From GCA-2861595 sp035536185 (GTDB taxonomy: Bacteria; Actinomycetota; Acidimicrobiia; Acidimicrobiales; GCA-2861595): a DNA stretch of 64,000 nucleotides. The translations under genes were made by a program, and so were the position numbers. The notes under the pieces were generated by a model. It saw only the letters and a program-made list of their open reading frames with translations, was not told the DNA's origin and ran no database searches. Below, piece after piece: positions 17,784-24,885 of this stretch. How positions within the stretch are numbered: position 1 is the first letter of the stretch; the number at the start of each line of letters is the position of its first letter. The stretch lies in contig DATLOM010000057.1 in assembly GCA_035536185.1 (NCBI GenBank), positions 1 through 64,000 of the forward strand, written 5' to 3'.

Positions 17784-20270
17784 ATGGATGGACGGGCGGA
17801 GCCGGTGGAGCGGCATTTCCAGTCCTGGGGCATGCGCGGGGTGGCGCTCGCTCCCTCGTTGCTGCGCCGGGAGTGGCGCGGGCGCCAGCTCCCGGTGCCT
17901 CTGGCCATTGCCCTGGGCGCCGAAGGGGCTTGCTGGGACGACCTGGATGCCACGTTCTGGGAAGGCCGCCGGGTGGAGCCGTCGACCGCGGCCAGGGCCG
18001 TATCGGCCGCGGTGGACAGTGTGCTGGCTCGCCGTGAGCGGTCCCGTCTCTCTCCGATGCCACTGCTCGGCCGCACCTGGCCCCGCGACCTGGATCCGGG
18101 TGCGCTGCCGTTCCGGACGAGGACACGGCACGTCATCAGCGGGTTGATCGAGCCGCCGTCCGGTCTCTCACTCGAGGATCTGACGGTGGGTCTGCTGTTG
18201 GACACCCCCCGTTCCGGCGTGAGCACCATGTTGGACTTCGCCTGCACGGCGGAGGCGTCGGTGGCGCTGCACGAGGATCGGGACGCGGGCGGCCGTGCCC
18301 TCTCCAGCTCGGATCCCGACCTCGACCGTCTCAGCCAGGAGGCCTGGACGACCGAGGTGGCCGGCGACGATCCCCGGTTCGGTGACCTCCTTGCTGCGCT
18401 CTGGCGGGGGAGCGTCGCCGAGCTGCTGACGATGGGCCCGCCCCAGACGAGGGCTGATCTCCGTGAGATCCTCCCGGAACTGCGCCGGCGCCTCACCGAC
18501 CTGGCGTCGATGCCTCTCGAGGAGGCGCTGGCCGGCTACGTCGAAGGCCTGATCGGACTTTCTTCCAGCGATGCTCAACTCGAGGTGGTGTTGGCACGCC
18601 TGGGCTTGCGCGGTGATCCGCCCACGAGCCTGCAAGAGGCGGGCGATCTGGTCGGCCTGACCCGTGAGCGGGTGCGGCAACTCGAGAGCAAGGCCGTGGA
18701 TCGCCGCCGGGTGGCCGCGTGCCCGGTTCCCTACGTCCCCCAGCTCGATGCGGCCCTGGCCCGGGTGGCCGAGGCCCTTCCCCTGGCGGCACGCGACCTG
18801 CCGCGGTTCCTGTTCGAGGCCGGCATCACCGGCAGCTCCTCTTTCGGGGTGGAGAGCCTCACTTCCGCCGCCGCCTTCCTCGGGCGAAAGGTGCCATTCG
18901 ATCTTGTGGGTTCGGGTGCCGAGGCCGTGCTGATCTCTCCCGACACGGTCATCCTCCGCGGGCAGGAGACGCGTATCCGGTCCATCGCCCGGGCCCAGGT
19001 CGCCAAGTCCGGCGCCAGCAACTGCATGGAGGTGGCCCGAGAGCTCGGAGAGGAGGCCGACATCCTCGACTACGACCTACTGGCGCTGATCGTCCGCTCC
19101 ACCGATGGCGCCGTGATGGGCGATGCCGGCTGGTTCTGGTTCGTCGACAGCGACAGTGCCAACAGCCCCTTCATCAAGGTCAGTCTCGGGATGCTGGCCG
19201 TGACGACGCCGCTGTCGATCCGGTCCCTCCTCGGCGGGTTGCGCCGCCGCGCCGCGTTTCGCCGCCTCGCCGTTCCGCCCGCTCATGTGCTCGACAGTGT
19301 CTACGCCACTCATCCGTCGTTCGTGGTGGGGGACGACCAGATGGTCTGGCCGGCTCGAGAGGTCGACCCTGAGGAAGTGCTGGGCGACCTCGATCAAGCT
19401 GTTCTGGAGATCCTGCGGGGCGCTCCCGATCAGACCCTCGACCGGTCGCAACTGGTGCACGAGTGCCGGATAGCCGGGCTCAACCTGGCGTCTCTCAACA
19501 GGTACCTCACGTACTCGCCCAGCGTCGAGGAGGTGGGCGACGACCGGTTCGCGCCAAGGGGGAAGACCAAGACCCGGGGGCTGGTTGCCCTGAGGCCATC
19601 TCCGGGCATTCCTGCCCGAGCGGAGGGCCGTGGTGGCCCCGCGGGTCTGAAGAAGGGCCCTCCCTCTACCGGAGGGCGGGCACCGTCCCGCCGTGCCCGC
19701 CGCATTCAGCCTGCCGGCCTGAGCGGGCCGCTGGCCGATGCCTTCCCCGATCTGCCGCCGGCGATCCTGCCCTTTGTGCACCTCGTCCACACCGCAGAGC
19801 GGATGCAGGAGCTGTTCGAGCAGCTCTGGGCCCGAGCGCAACACGAGGTACAGGCCTTCAGCCGCCCTCCCTACTCCACGGCGGCGGGGGTCGTCCTACC
19901 CGCCGTGGTCGACGCTCTTGAGCGCGGCGTGGCGACAAGGGCGGTGTACGAGGCGCCGACGGTCGACGACCCGATGGCGCGAGGTTTTCGTGACGAGATC
20001 GAGGCCTACGTGGAGGCGGGTGTCCGAGCTCGGGTCGTGGAGCACCTTCCGATGAAGCTGGTCGTCTTCGACCGCCAGGTGACTCTGGTGGCCCTCGCCG
20101 GCGAGACAGTCGACATCGGCTATCCGACCAACTTGCTCATAGACCATGGCGGCTTCGCCGAGGTTCAGGCCGACGCCTTCGAGCGACGCTGGGAGACCGC
20201 CCGCGCTTACACCAAGCCCGCCTCCGTACGCTCCCGGGCTCGCAGGCGGTCGCGAGGCGGCAGCGCCTGA
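17784..20270 (+). CDS. Large regulator: sigma-70 region 4-like HTH plus C-terminal PLD-like domain
   Basis: An 828-aa soluble protein. Around residues 275-305 lies a sigma-70 region 4-type helix-turn-helix (SLQEAGDLVGLTRERVRQLE, then SKA), the signature used by sigma factors to read -35 elements. No sigma region 2 is visible. The middle, to about residue 600, looks like further winged-helix units (VARELGEEADILDYDLLALIV). A basic linker leads to a PLD-like TrmB-type domain at residues about 670-815 (FSRPPYS, LPMKLVVFDRQVTLVAL), paralogous to the protein at 5523-6107. ATG 17784 is chosen for GGAGGT eight bases upstream. Likely a transcriptional regulator with a sensory C-terminus; target and ligand are unknown. 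Confidence 0.7.
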   Translation: MDGRAEPVERHFQSWGMRGVALAPSLLRREWRGRQLPVPLAIALGAEGACWDDLDATFWEGRRVEPSTAARAVSAAVDSVLARRERSRLSPMPLLGRTWPRDLDPGALPFRTRTRHVISGLIEPPSGLSLEDLTVGLLLDTPRSGVSTMLDFACTAEASVALHEDRDAGGRALSSSDPDLDRLSQEAWTTEVAGDDPRFGDLLAALWRGSVAELLTMGPPQTRADLREILPELRRRLTDLASMPLEEALAGYVEGLIGLSSSDAQLEVVLARLGLRGDPPTSLQEAGDLVGLTRERVRQLESKAVDRRRVAACPVPYVPQLDAALARVAEALPLAARDLPRFLFEAGITGSSSFGVESLTSAAAFLGRKVPFDLVGSGAEAVLISPDTVILRGQETRIRSIARAQVAKSGASNCMEVARELGEEADILDYDLLALIVRSTDGAVMGDAGWFWFVDSDSANSPFIKVSLGMLAVTTPLSIRSLLGGLRRRAAFRRLAVPPAHVLDSVYATHPSFVVGDDQMVWPAREVDPEEVLGDLDQAVLEILRGAPDQTLDRSQLVHECRIAGLNLASLNRYLTYSPSVEEVGDDRFAPRGKTKTRGLVALRPSPGIPARAEGRGGPAGLKKGPPSTGGRAPSRRARRIQPAGLSGPLADAFPDLPPAILPFVHLVHTAERMQELFEQLWARAQHEVQAFSRPPYSTAAGVVLPAVVDALERGVATRAVYEAPTVDDPMARGFRDEIEAYVEAGVRARVVEHLPMKLVVFDRQVTLVALAGETVDIGYPTNLLIDHGGFAEVQADAFERRWETARAYTKPASVRSRARRRSRGGSA

Positions 20271-20302
20271 ACGGAGACCCTGGCAGCCCAGCAATGAAAT
20301 GA

Positions 20303-20455
20303 TCAGGGATTGGGATTCGTGGGTGGATCAAAGGTGGTGGAGGGCCTGTCCAGGGTGTCTCCTGTCGTCGGCTTCTGAGGCTCGTTCTCGTCGTCGCCGC
20401 AGGCACCGACAACCAGCAAGAGAAGGACAGCCGCAGCGGCGAGTGCACGATTCAT
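20303..20455 (-). CDS. Tiny lipoprotein
   Basis: A 50-aa predicted lipoprotein: Met-Asn-Arg, a hydrophobic stretch (ALAAAAVLLLLVVGAC) with a clear lipobox, then a short acidic, Thr/Pro-rich tail. ATG 20455 gives a standard signal peptide; the frame extends 11 codons further but without signal character. It sits just after a terminator-like hairpin that ends the SRPBCC gene. Such small lipoproteins have no predictable function. Confidence 0.55.
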   Translation of the reverse strand: MNRALAAAAVLLLLVVGACGDDENEPQKPTTGDTLDRPSTTFDPPTNPNP

Positions 20456-20490
20456 CGCAATGGCCTGCCCGCCCGTGGGTTCCTCCAAAC

Positions 20491-20525
20491 GCCGGCAGCC
20501 GCCCCTGAGCGGGACGGCTGCCGGC
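20491..20525 (-). terminator. Hairpin after the SRPBCC gene
   Basis: GCCGGCAGCCG and CGGCTGCCGGC form a perfect 11-bp stem, with a possible inner CCC/GGG pairing. It lies 21 bases beyond the stop of the SRPBCC gene on the minus strand and before the tiny lipoprotein. Confidence 0.7.
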
Positions 20526-20545
20526 GGATCTGAACGTCGGAAGAG

Positions 20546-20992
20546 TTAGACCCGGCCGCGCCAGCCGCCGCTCTCGGAGCCTCGGGACTCGATGAACTGC
20601 TTGAAGCGCTCCATGTCGCCCTTCGCCCTCCGGCTCACGAAGCCCAGCTTGTCGCCGGCCTGCTCCACGATCCCGTCGGGATCGATCTCCATCTGGAGCT
20701 TCACCTTGGTGCGGCTGGTGTCGACCGGCTGGAAGCTGACGATGCCGGCCTGGGTGGGCCCGTCGACGGTCCTCCAGGCGATCCTCTGGTCCGGCACCTG
20801 CTCCACGATCTCGGTGTCGAACTCCCGCTCGACGCCGGCGATCTCGGTGACCCAGTGGTTGCGGGTGTCGGTGATCTGGGTGATCGACTCGACCCCCTCC
20901 ATGAACTGAGGGAACTCCTCGAACTGGGTCCACTGGTTGTACGCCGTGGTGACAGGAACCTCTACCTCAATGACCTCTTCTATGGTGGACAT
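20546..20992 (-). CDS. SRPBCC (polyketide cyclase / Coq10-like) family protein
   Basis: A 148-aa START-like protein. The pattern is typical of the bacterial cyclase/Coq10 group: an N-terminal strand (IEEVIEVEVPVTTAYNQWTQ), FEEFPQFMEGVESI, DQRIAWRTVDGP, GIVSFQPVD and a long C-terminal helix (GDMERFKQFIESR). Members bind hydrophobic ligands in a central pocket; some form ring-hydroxylating or polyketide enzymes, many are uncharacterised. ATG 20992 has GAGGAGGG just upstream. It is monocistronic, ending at the hairpin at 20491. No specific substrate can be assigned. Confidence 0.85.
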   Translation of the reverse strand: MSTIEEVIEVEVPVTTAYNQWTQFEEFPQFMEGVESITQITDTRNHWVTEIAGVEREFDTEIVEQVPDQRIAWRTVDGPTQAGIVSFQPVDTSRTKVKLQMEIDPDGIVEQAGDKLGFVSRRAKGDMERFKQFIESRGSESGGWRGRV

Positions 20993-21143
20993 AGCCCTCC
21001 TCGTCGTGGTTACGAGCGTCGATTCCTACCCACTTCGGCTTTCTGGAACCCATCCCAATCGATGCGCAACCCGGCGCCCGTGCAAAGGCGGCATGGGAGA
21101 CCTACGATCTGGCGGCTGCGGGAGCAAGCAACTGGAGGCACAA

Positions 21144-21218
21144 GTGATCATCGAGGAGATCCTGGGCATGGCCAAGGACCGGTCCCAGGCGCTGGCCAAC
21201 GTCGTGCGGGCTTCGTGA
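21144..21218 (+). CDS. 24-aa leader peptide coupled to the STAND module
   Basis: A short ORF (starting MIIEEILGMAKDRSQALANV) begins at GTG 21144, five bases after a good GGAGG. Its stop overlaps the GTG of the next gene as GTGA. The ribosome-binding site and overlap are the only evidence; there is no family match. It could be a translation-coupling leader or a functional micropeptide. The frame is open upstream to about 20937, but that part is opposite the SRPBCC gene and lacks coding character. Confidence 0.4.
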   Translation: MIIEEILGMAKDRSQALANVVRAS

Positions 21219-21625
21219 GCGAGATGGACCCGGTATCTCTCATCACCGCTGCGCTTGCCACCGGTGCCGCCGCGGCGGCGAAGGAGACGGCCGGCAAGGC
21301 CGTGCGGGAGGCCTACGAAGGGCTCAAGAGCCTCGTCAGGCGCAAGCTGCGCGATCGCCCCGATGCCGACGAGATGCTCGAGCGGAACGAGCGGGAGCCC
21401 GGCGGGGAGAGCGAGGCGGTTCTGAAGGAGGCGCTACAGGGCTCGGTAGCCGGCGAGGACGACGAGGTCGTGGCGGCGGCCCGCCGGACGGTCGAGCTCG
21501 CCGACCCCGAGGGAGTGGCCAGTGGCAAGTACCAGCTCCACGTCGGGGGCGACGTGCAGGGGCTGGTCCAGGGCGACCACGCCCAGGTCAACATGACCTT
21601 CGGAGACGTGCCCAAGAGCGAGTAG
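21215..21625 (+). CDS. Small helical companion protein of the STAND NTPase
   Basis: A 136-aa protein. The N-terminal half is a hydrophobic Ala-rich segment (MDPVSLITAALATGAAAAA) followed by amphipathic helices with basic residues (EGLKSLVRRKLRDRPDAD). The C-terminal half is acidic and ends in a beta-rich Gly motif (VGGDVQGLVQGDHAQVNMTF). Almost the same motif opens the next protein (TVQGVVQGENNTVTLTINNY), which ties the two together functionally. GTG 21215 overlaps the leader stop; ATG 21224 is the alternative start. Paired small proteins with such motifs are often seen next to STAND or TIR effectors in actinobacteria and cyanobacteria; a role as adaptor or trigger is inference. Confidence 0.65.
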   Translation: MSEMDPVSLITAALATGAAAAAKETAGKAVREAYEGLKSLVRRKLRDRPDADEMLERNEREPGGESEAVLKEALQGSVAGEDDEVVAAARRTVELADPEGVASGKYQLHVGGDVQGLVQGDHAQVNMTFGDVPKSE

Positions 21626-21634
21626 AGGCCCAAC

Positions 21635-24427
21635 GTGACGGCTCCCTACAACGTCACCGCGGAGACCGTCCAAGGCGTGGTCCAGGGCGAGAACAACACC
21701 GTCACCCTCACCATCAACAACTACAGCACTGACGGTTCGGTCGTCACCCCGTCGAAGCGCCCGGCGCCAGGACCACGAGCGCTATCGACCCCGGTACGGC
21801 TGCTGCCGCGAGCTTTCCCGGACCTGCTCGGAAGAGGAAATGAGGTGGAGGCGGCCGTCGTGGCGCTCCGCTCCCAGCGTCCGCTCGAGGTCTTCGGCGC
21901 GGCCGGCATCGGCAAGTCGGCCCTGCTCCGCCACCTGGCCCACCATTCCTGCACCGAGCAGTTCGTCAGTGGGGTGGTGTTCCGTGAGTACCGGAACGAG
22001 CCGGTCGCCGATCTGGTGCAGAAGCTGTTCGAGGCCTTCTACGACTCCGACGTCAAGTTCACCGATACCCGGATCCGCTCCTATCTCCAGGACACCCAGG
22101 CGCTGGTCATCGTCGACGATGCCGAGCTGGGCCGCGAGCAGCTCGAGACCCTGGGGATCACGATGCCTTCCTCCATCCTGGTACTGGCATCGCAGCAGCC
22201 GCTCCTGCTGGGCGAGGGCAAGCACATCGCCCTTCGCGGGCTGGCCGATGCCGACGCTCTTGCTCTCCTGCAGCGTCGTCTCGACCGGGAGCTGGATCCC
22301 GGCGAGTACGAGGCGGGGGTGGCTCTGAGCCGGGCCGTGGACGGGAACCCGCTGCGGATCACCCAGGCGGCGGCTCTGCTCCTCCAGGACCGGGATCTTC
22401 GGCTCGACGATCTGCTGGCTCGCGTCGGCACCGGCGCCACTGGCGTGGACGCCGTGGTGCTCAGCGCCGCCACGTCAGAAGAGCGGGCTGTGCTCGGGGC
22501 GCTCGCACCCTTCCGGGACACGCCTGTCGATGCCCTGCACTTGGAGAGGATGGCAGGCATACCCGCCGCCGCGGCGGTGCTCGCCTCCCTCGAGGACCGC
22601 GGGCTCGTGCGGTCGAACAGCCCTCGCTACAGCGTCGTCGGGCCGGTGCGAGACATCGTCATCGGTGACGGTGTTCCCGCCAGCGAGACCACCCGGATGC
22701 TCCGGTACTTCTCAGCGATGGTCAAGGAGACCCGCGCGCTGAAGCCGGGGGGACAGGACGTGGACGTCGTCCTGGCCGCGGCGCACATCGCCGCAGCCGA
22801 TGAGCGCTGGCCCGAGGTGCTCACCCTCGCCCGTTCCCTCGATGGCGCCCTGGCTCTGGAGCGTCGCTGGGGCGCTTGGGAGTCGATGCTCCGGCTGGCT
22901 CTGCGGGCATCTGAGGCCACTCATGACCTGTCCGGCCAGGGCTGGGCGCGGCACCAGCTGGGCACCAGGGCGCTGTGCCTCGAGGACTACCACGAGGCCG
23001 GCACGGAGCTCCGCCGCGCCCTCCAGCTGCGCGAGGTCGTGGGTGACTCCGCGGGGCTGGCGGCCACCCGTGCCAACCTCGATGTGCTGGAGATGCTCCA
23101 TCCCCGCGGCGAGATCCGGCGAGAGACTGAGATCCAGGAGACCAACGGGCCGCTGAACCCCTGGCCGCGGCTGTTGTGGGCGGTGGCGGCCGCCGTTCTC
23201 GTGGTCGCCGTCGTCGTCGTGGCGGCTCGGGCGCTCTCGGGGGACGGCGGTGGAGAGGCCGTGTCGGTGACCTCGGTGACGCCCTCGGAGCTCGTTCAGG
23301 GTGCGCGTGGGGTACCCCTGGCGGTTGCCGGCGACGGGTTCGACGAGGCGGCTCGCGTCACGCTCTCGGGTGCAGGCGCCTCCGTTGTCTCGGTCGGCCA
23401 CGACTCGGAGCAGCGGCTGACGGTCGTGGTGAGCGTTGATCCCGATGCGGGTCCCGGGCCCCGGGACGTCAGCGTCGCCAATCCCGACGGCGGTGCCGGG
23501 AGCTGCCGGGCCTGCTTTGCGGTCACCGCCGCATCGGCGCCGGTGACGGTCCCGACGACGACCCGCCTCGTCGTGAGCTCCCTCGAACCCTCAGTGGTCG
23601 CCGCCGGCGCTCGTGCCGCTCGGCTCGTCCTGAATGGCGAGGGCTTCCTCCCGGGCGCCGACGTGAGTTTCTCCGGCGGGGACATCCAGGTGGAAGACGT
23701 TCGGCGGGTTTCGGTTCGCCAGCTCGACCTGGTCGTCACCGTCGAGACCACGGCAGAGCCCGGGGATCGCGACGTGCGGGTGACCAACCCCGGCGGGTCG
23801 ACGGCAACGTGCCGGCGCTGCCTGACGGTGGAGCCAGGTCCCACCGTCACCTCCGTGCGCCCTGCCGAGGTGAGCGAGGGAGAGAGGAACGTGGCTTTGA
23901 CGGTGGTGGGCTCGGGCTTCGCGGGCACGCCAACGCTGACGGTGGAAGGCAAGGGGGTCACGGTCACGTCGGTCTCGAGCAGCTCCGCCACCCTGCTCCG
24001 CGCGGTGATCTCCGTGGACGGCGACGCCGGTCCCGGCACCCGAGACGTCAGCGTGACCAACCCGGACGGGTCCACGGGTAGCTGTGCCGGTTGCCTCACG
24101 ATCGTCGGGGGACCGAAGGTGACCTCGGTGAAGCCGGCCACCGTCCTGCAGGGCAGCCGCCGGACCCTGGCCGTGCTGGGCACCGGGTTCGTGGCCCCTC
24201 CCAGTGTCGACATGGGCGCCGGGATCGAGGTGCTGAGAGTGCTGCGGAGCTCGGCGACGACGCTGGCGGTGGAGGTCGCCGTCCGGAACGAGGCTCGTAC
24301 CGGCGCCCGATCCGTGACCGTCACCAATCCCGACGGCGGGACCTTCACGTGCCGCGGCTGCCTGACGGTCACGGCGCCCGACGTCGTGGTGGCGACCACC
24401 ACGACTCTGTTCCCGCCGCCCGGGTGA
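21635..24427 (+). CDS. Transmembrane STAND/NB-ARC NTPase with four extracellular CxxC IPT-like repeats
   Basis: A 930-aa protein. A short N-terminal VQGVVQGENN beta motif precedes a STAND NTPase domain (residues about 65-290) with Walker A GAAGIGKSALLRHLA, Walker B QALVIVDDAEL, a sensor-like strand SILVLASQQ and a GLPL-like DGNPLRIT. A helical TPR-like region follows to about 490. One TM helix (residues about 511-535, LLWAVAAAVLVVAVVVVAAR) separates this from four IPT/TIG-like repeats of about 88 residues at 543-920. Each ends in a CxxC (CRACF, CRRCL, CAGCL, CRGCL). The layout suggests an outside sensor coupled to a cytosolic nucleotide switch. GTG 21635 lies nine bases after the companion gene. 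Confidence 0.8.
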   Translation: MTAPYNVTAETVQGVVQGENNTVTLTINNYSTDGSVVTPSKRPAPGPRALSTPVRLLPRAFPDLLGRGNEVEAAVVALRSQRPLEVFGAAGIGKSALLRHLAHHSCTEQFVSGVVFREYRNEPVADLVQKLFEAFYDSDVKFTDTRIRSYLQDTQALVIVDDAELGREQLETLGITMPSSILVLASQQPLLLGEGKHIALRGLADADALALLQRRLDRELDPGEYEAGVALSRAVDGNPLRITQAAALLLQDRDLRLDDLLARVGTGATGVDAVVLSAATSEERAVLGALAPFRDTPVDALHLERMAGIPAAAAVLASLEDRGLVRSNSPRYSVVGPVRDIVIGDGVPASETTRMLRYFSAMVKETRALKPGGQDVDVVLAAAHIAAADERWPEVLTLARSLDGALALERRWGAWESMLRLALRASEATHDLSGQGWARHQLGTRALCLEDYHEAGTELRRALQLREVVGDSAGLAATRANLDVLEMLHPRGEIRRETEIQETNGPLNPWPRLLWAVAAAVLVVAVVVVAARALSGDGGGEAVSVTSVTPSELVQGARGVPLAVAGDGFDEAARVTLSGAGASVVSVGHDSEQRLTVVVSVDPDAGPGPRDVSVANPDGGAGSCRACFAVTAASAPVTVPTTTRLVVSSLEPSVVAAGARAARLVLNGEGFLPGADVSFSGGDIQVEDVRRVSVRQLDLVVTVETTAEPGDRDVRVTNPGGSTATCRRCLTVEPGPTVTSVRPAEVSEGERNVALTVVGSGFAGTPTLTVEGKGVTVTSVSSSSATLLRAVISVDGDAGPGTRDVSVTNPDGSTGSCAGCLTIVGGPKVTSVKPATVLQGSRRTLAVLGTGFVAPPSVDMGAGIEVLRVLRSSATTLAVEVAVRNEARTGARSVTVTNPDGGTFTCRGCLTVTAPDVVVATTTTLFPPPG

Positions 24428-24601
24428 GGGGCTTGCTCAGGCGTTCAATTCCAGCTCCACCGCCGGGTGCTCCAGGCCGAGGTCCTCGGTGACGAACCGG
24501 CTGCTGTGCCCGATGAAGCCGCCCGGCACTCGTCGTTGGGTCGACCGCTTGATGCCCCAGCGACGGAACAGGCGGGCACCAGTCCGGGGCCGGCACGGGG
24601 C

Positions 24602-24880
24602 CTACGGTGGGTGATCGGAATGGAGCCGAAGGGTCGTGGCGAGCCTCAGCCGGCGTACCCAGGGCTGGTCCGACAGCATTGCCACCTGGTCCGCGGACAG
24701 CCTGGCGCTGCATCCCTCCTGCGGAAGCTCGCCCCTGACGCCGAGGGCTCCAAGTGTGTCACGGGCGAGCTCGGGGACGTCGTCCGCCAATTCGATGAGC
24801 ACGGTGAGCGGGATGGCACCGCCCTTCCTGCGGTCCCCGAGAGCCGCCGCCAGGGCGGCGTCGAGCTTGCCCCACTCCAC
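24602..24880 (-). CDS. Free-standing subtilase prodomain-like protein (putative protease inhibitor/chaperone)
   Basis: A 92-aa protein directly after the subtilase gene. Its pattern follows the N-terminal region of that protease. LDAALAAALGDRRKGG matches VDPALAAAFDSFKREG, and the end LSDQPWVRRLRLATTLRLHSD matches the protease's LSEQESVRRIVPARPLRLHMD. Such I9-like prodomains fold and inhibit subtilisins. A second, separate copy suggests an in-trans inhibitor or folding helper. GTG 24880 is five bases after the protease stop; a CTG overlapping that stop is the alternative. The homology was judged by eye only. Confidence 0.6.
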   Translation of the reverse strand: MEWGKLDAALAAALGDRRKGGAIPLTVLIELADDVPELARDTLGALGVRGELPQEGCSARLSADQVAMLSDQPWVRRLRLATTLRLHSDHPP

Positions 24881-24885
24881 CGGTG

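Noticed and set aside
16290..18496. Two long minus-strand frames across the RTX gene and the next gene start
   Set aside because: Both are shadows of repeat-rich plus-strand coding sequence and cross a strong terminator hairpin.
20855..21214. Upstream extension of the STAND companion gene
   Set aside because: It runs opposite the SRPBCC gene start and is not coding-like; the GTG at 21215 is coupled to the leader ORF.
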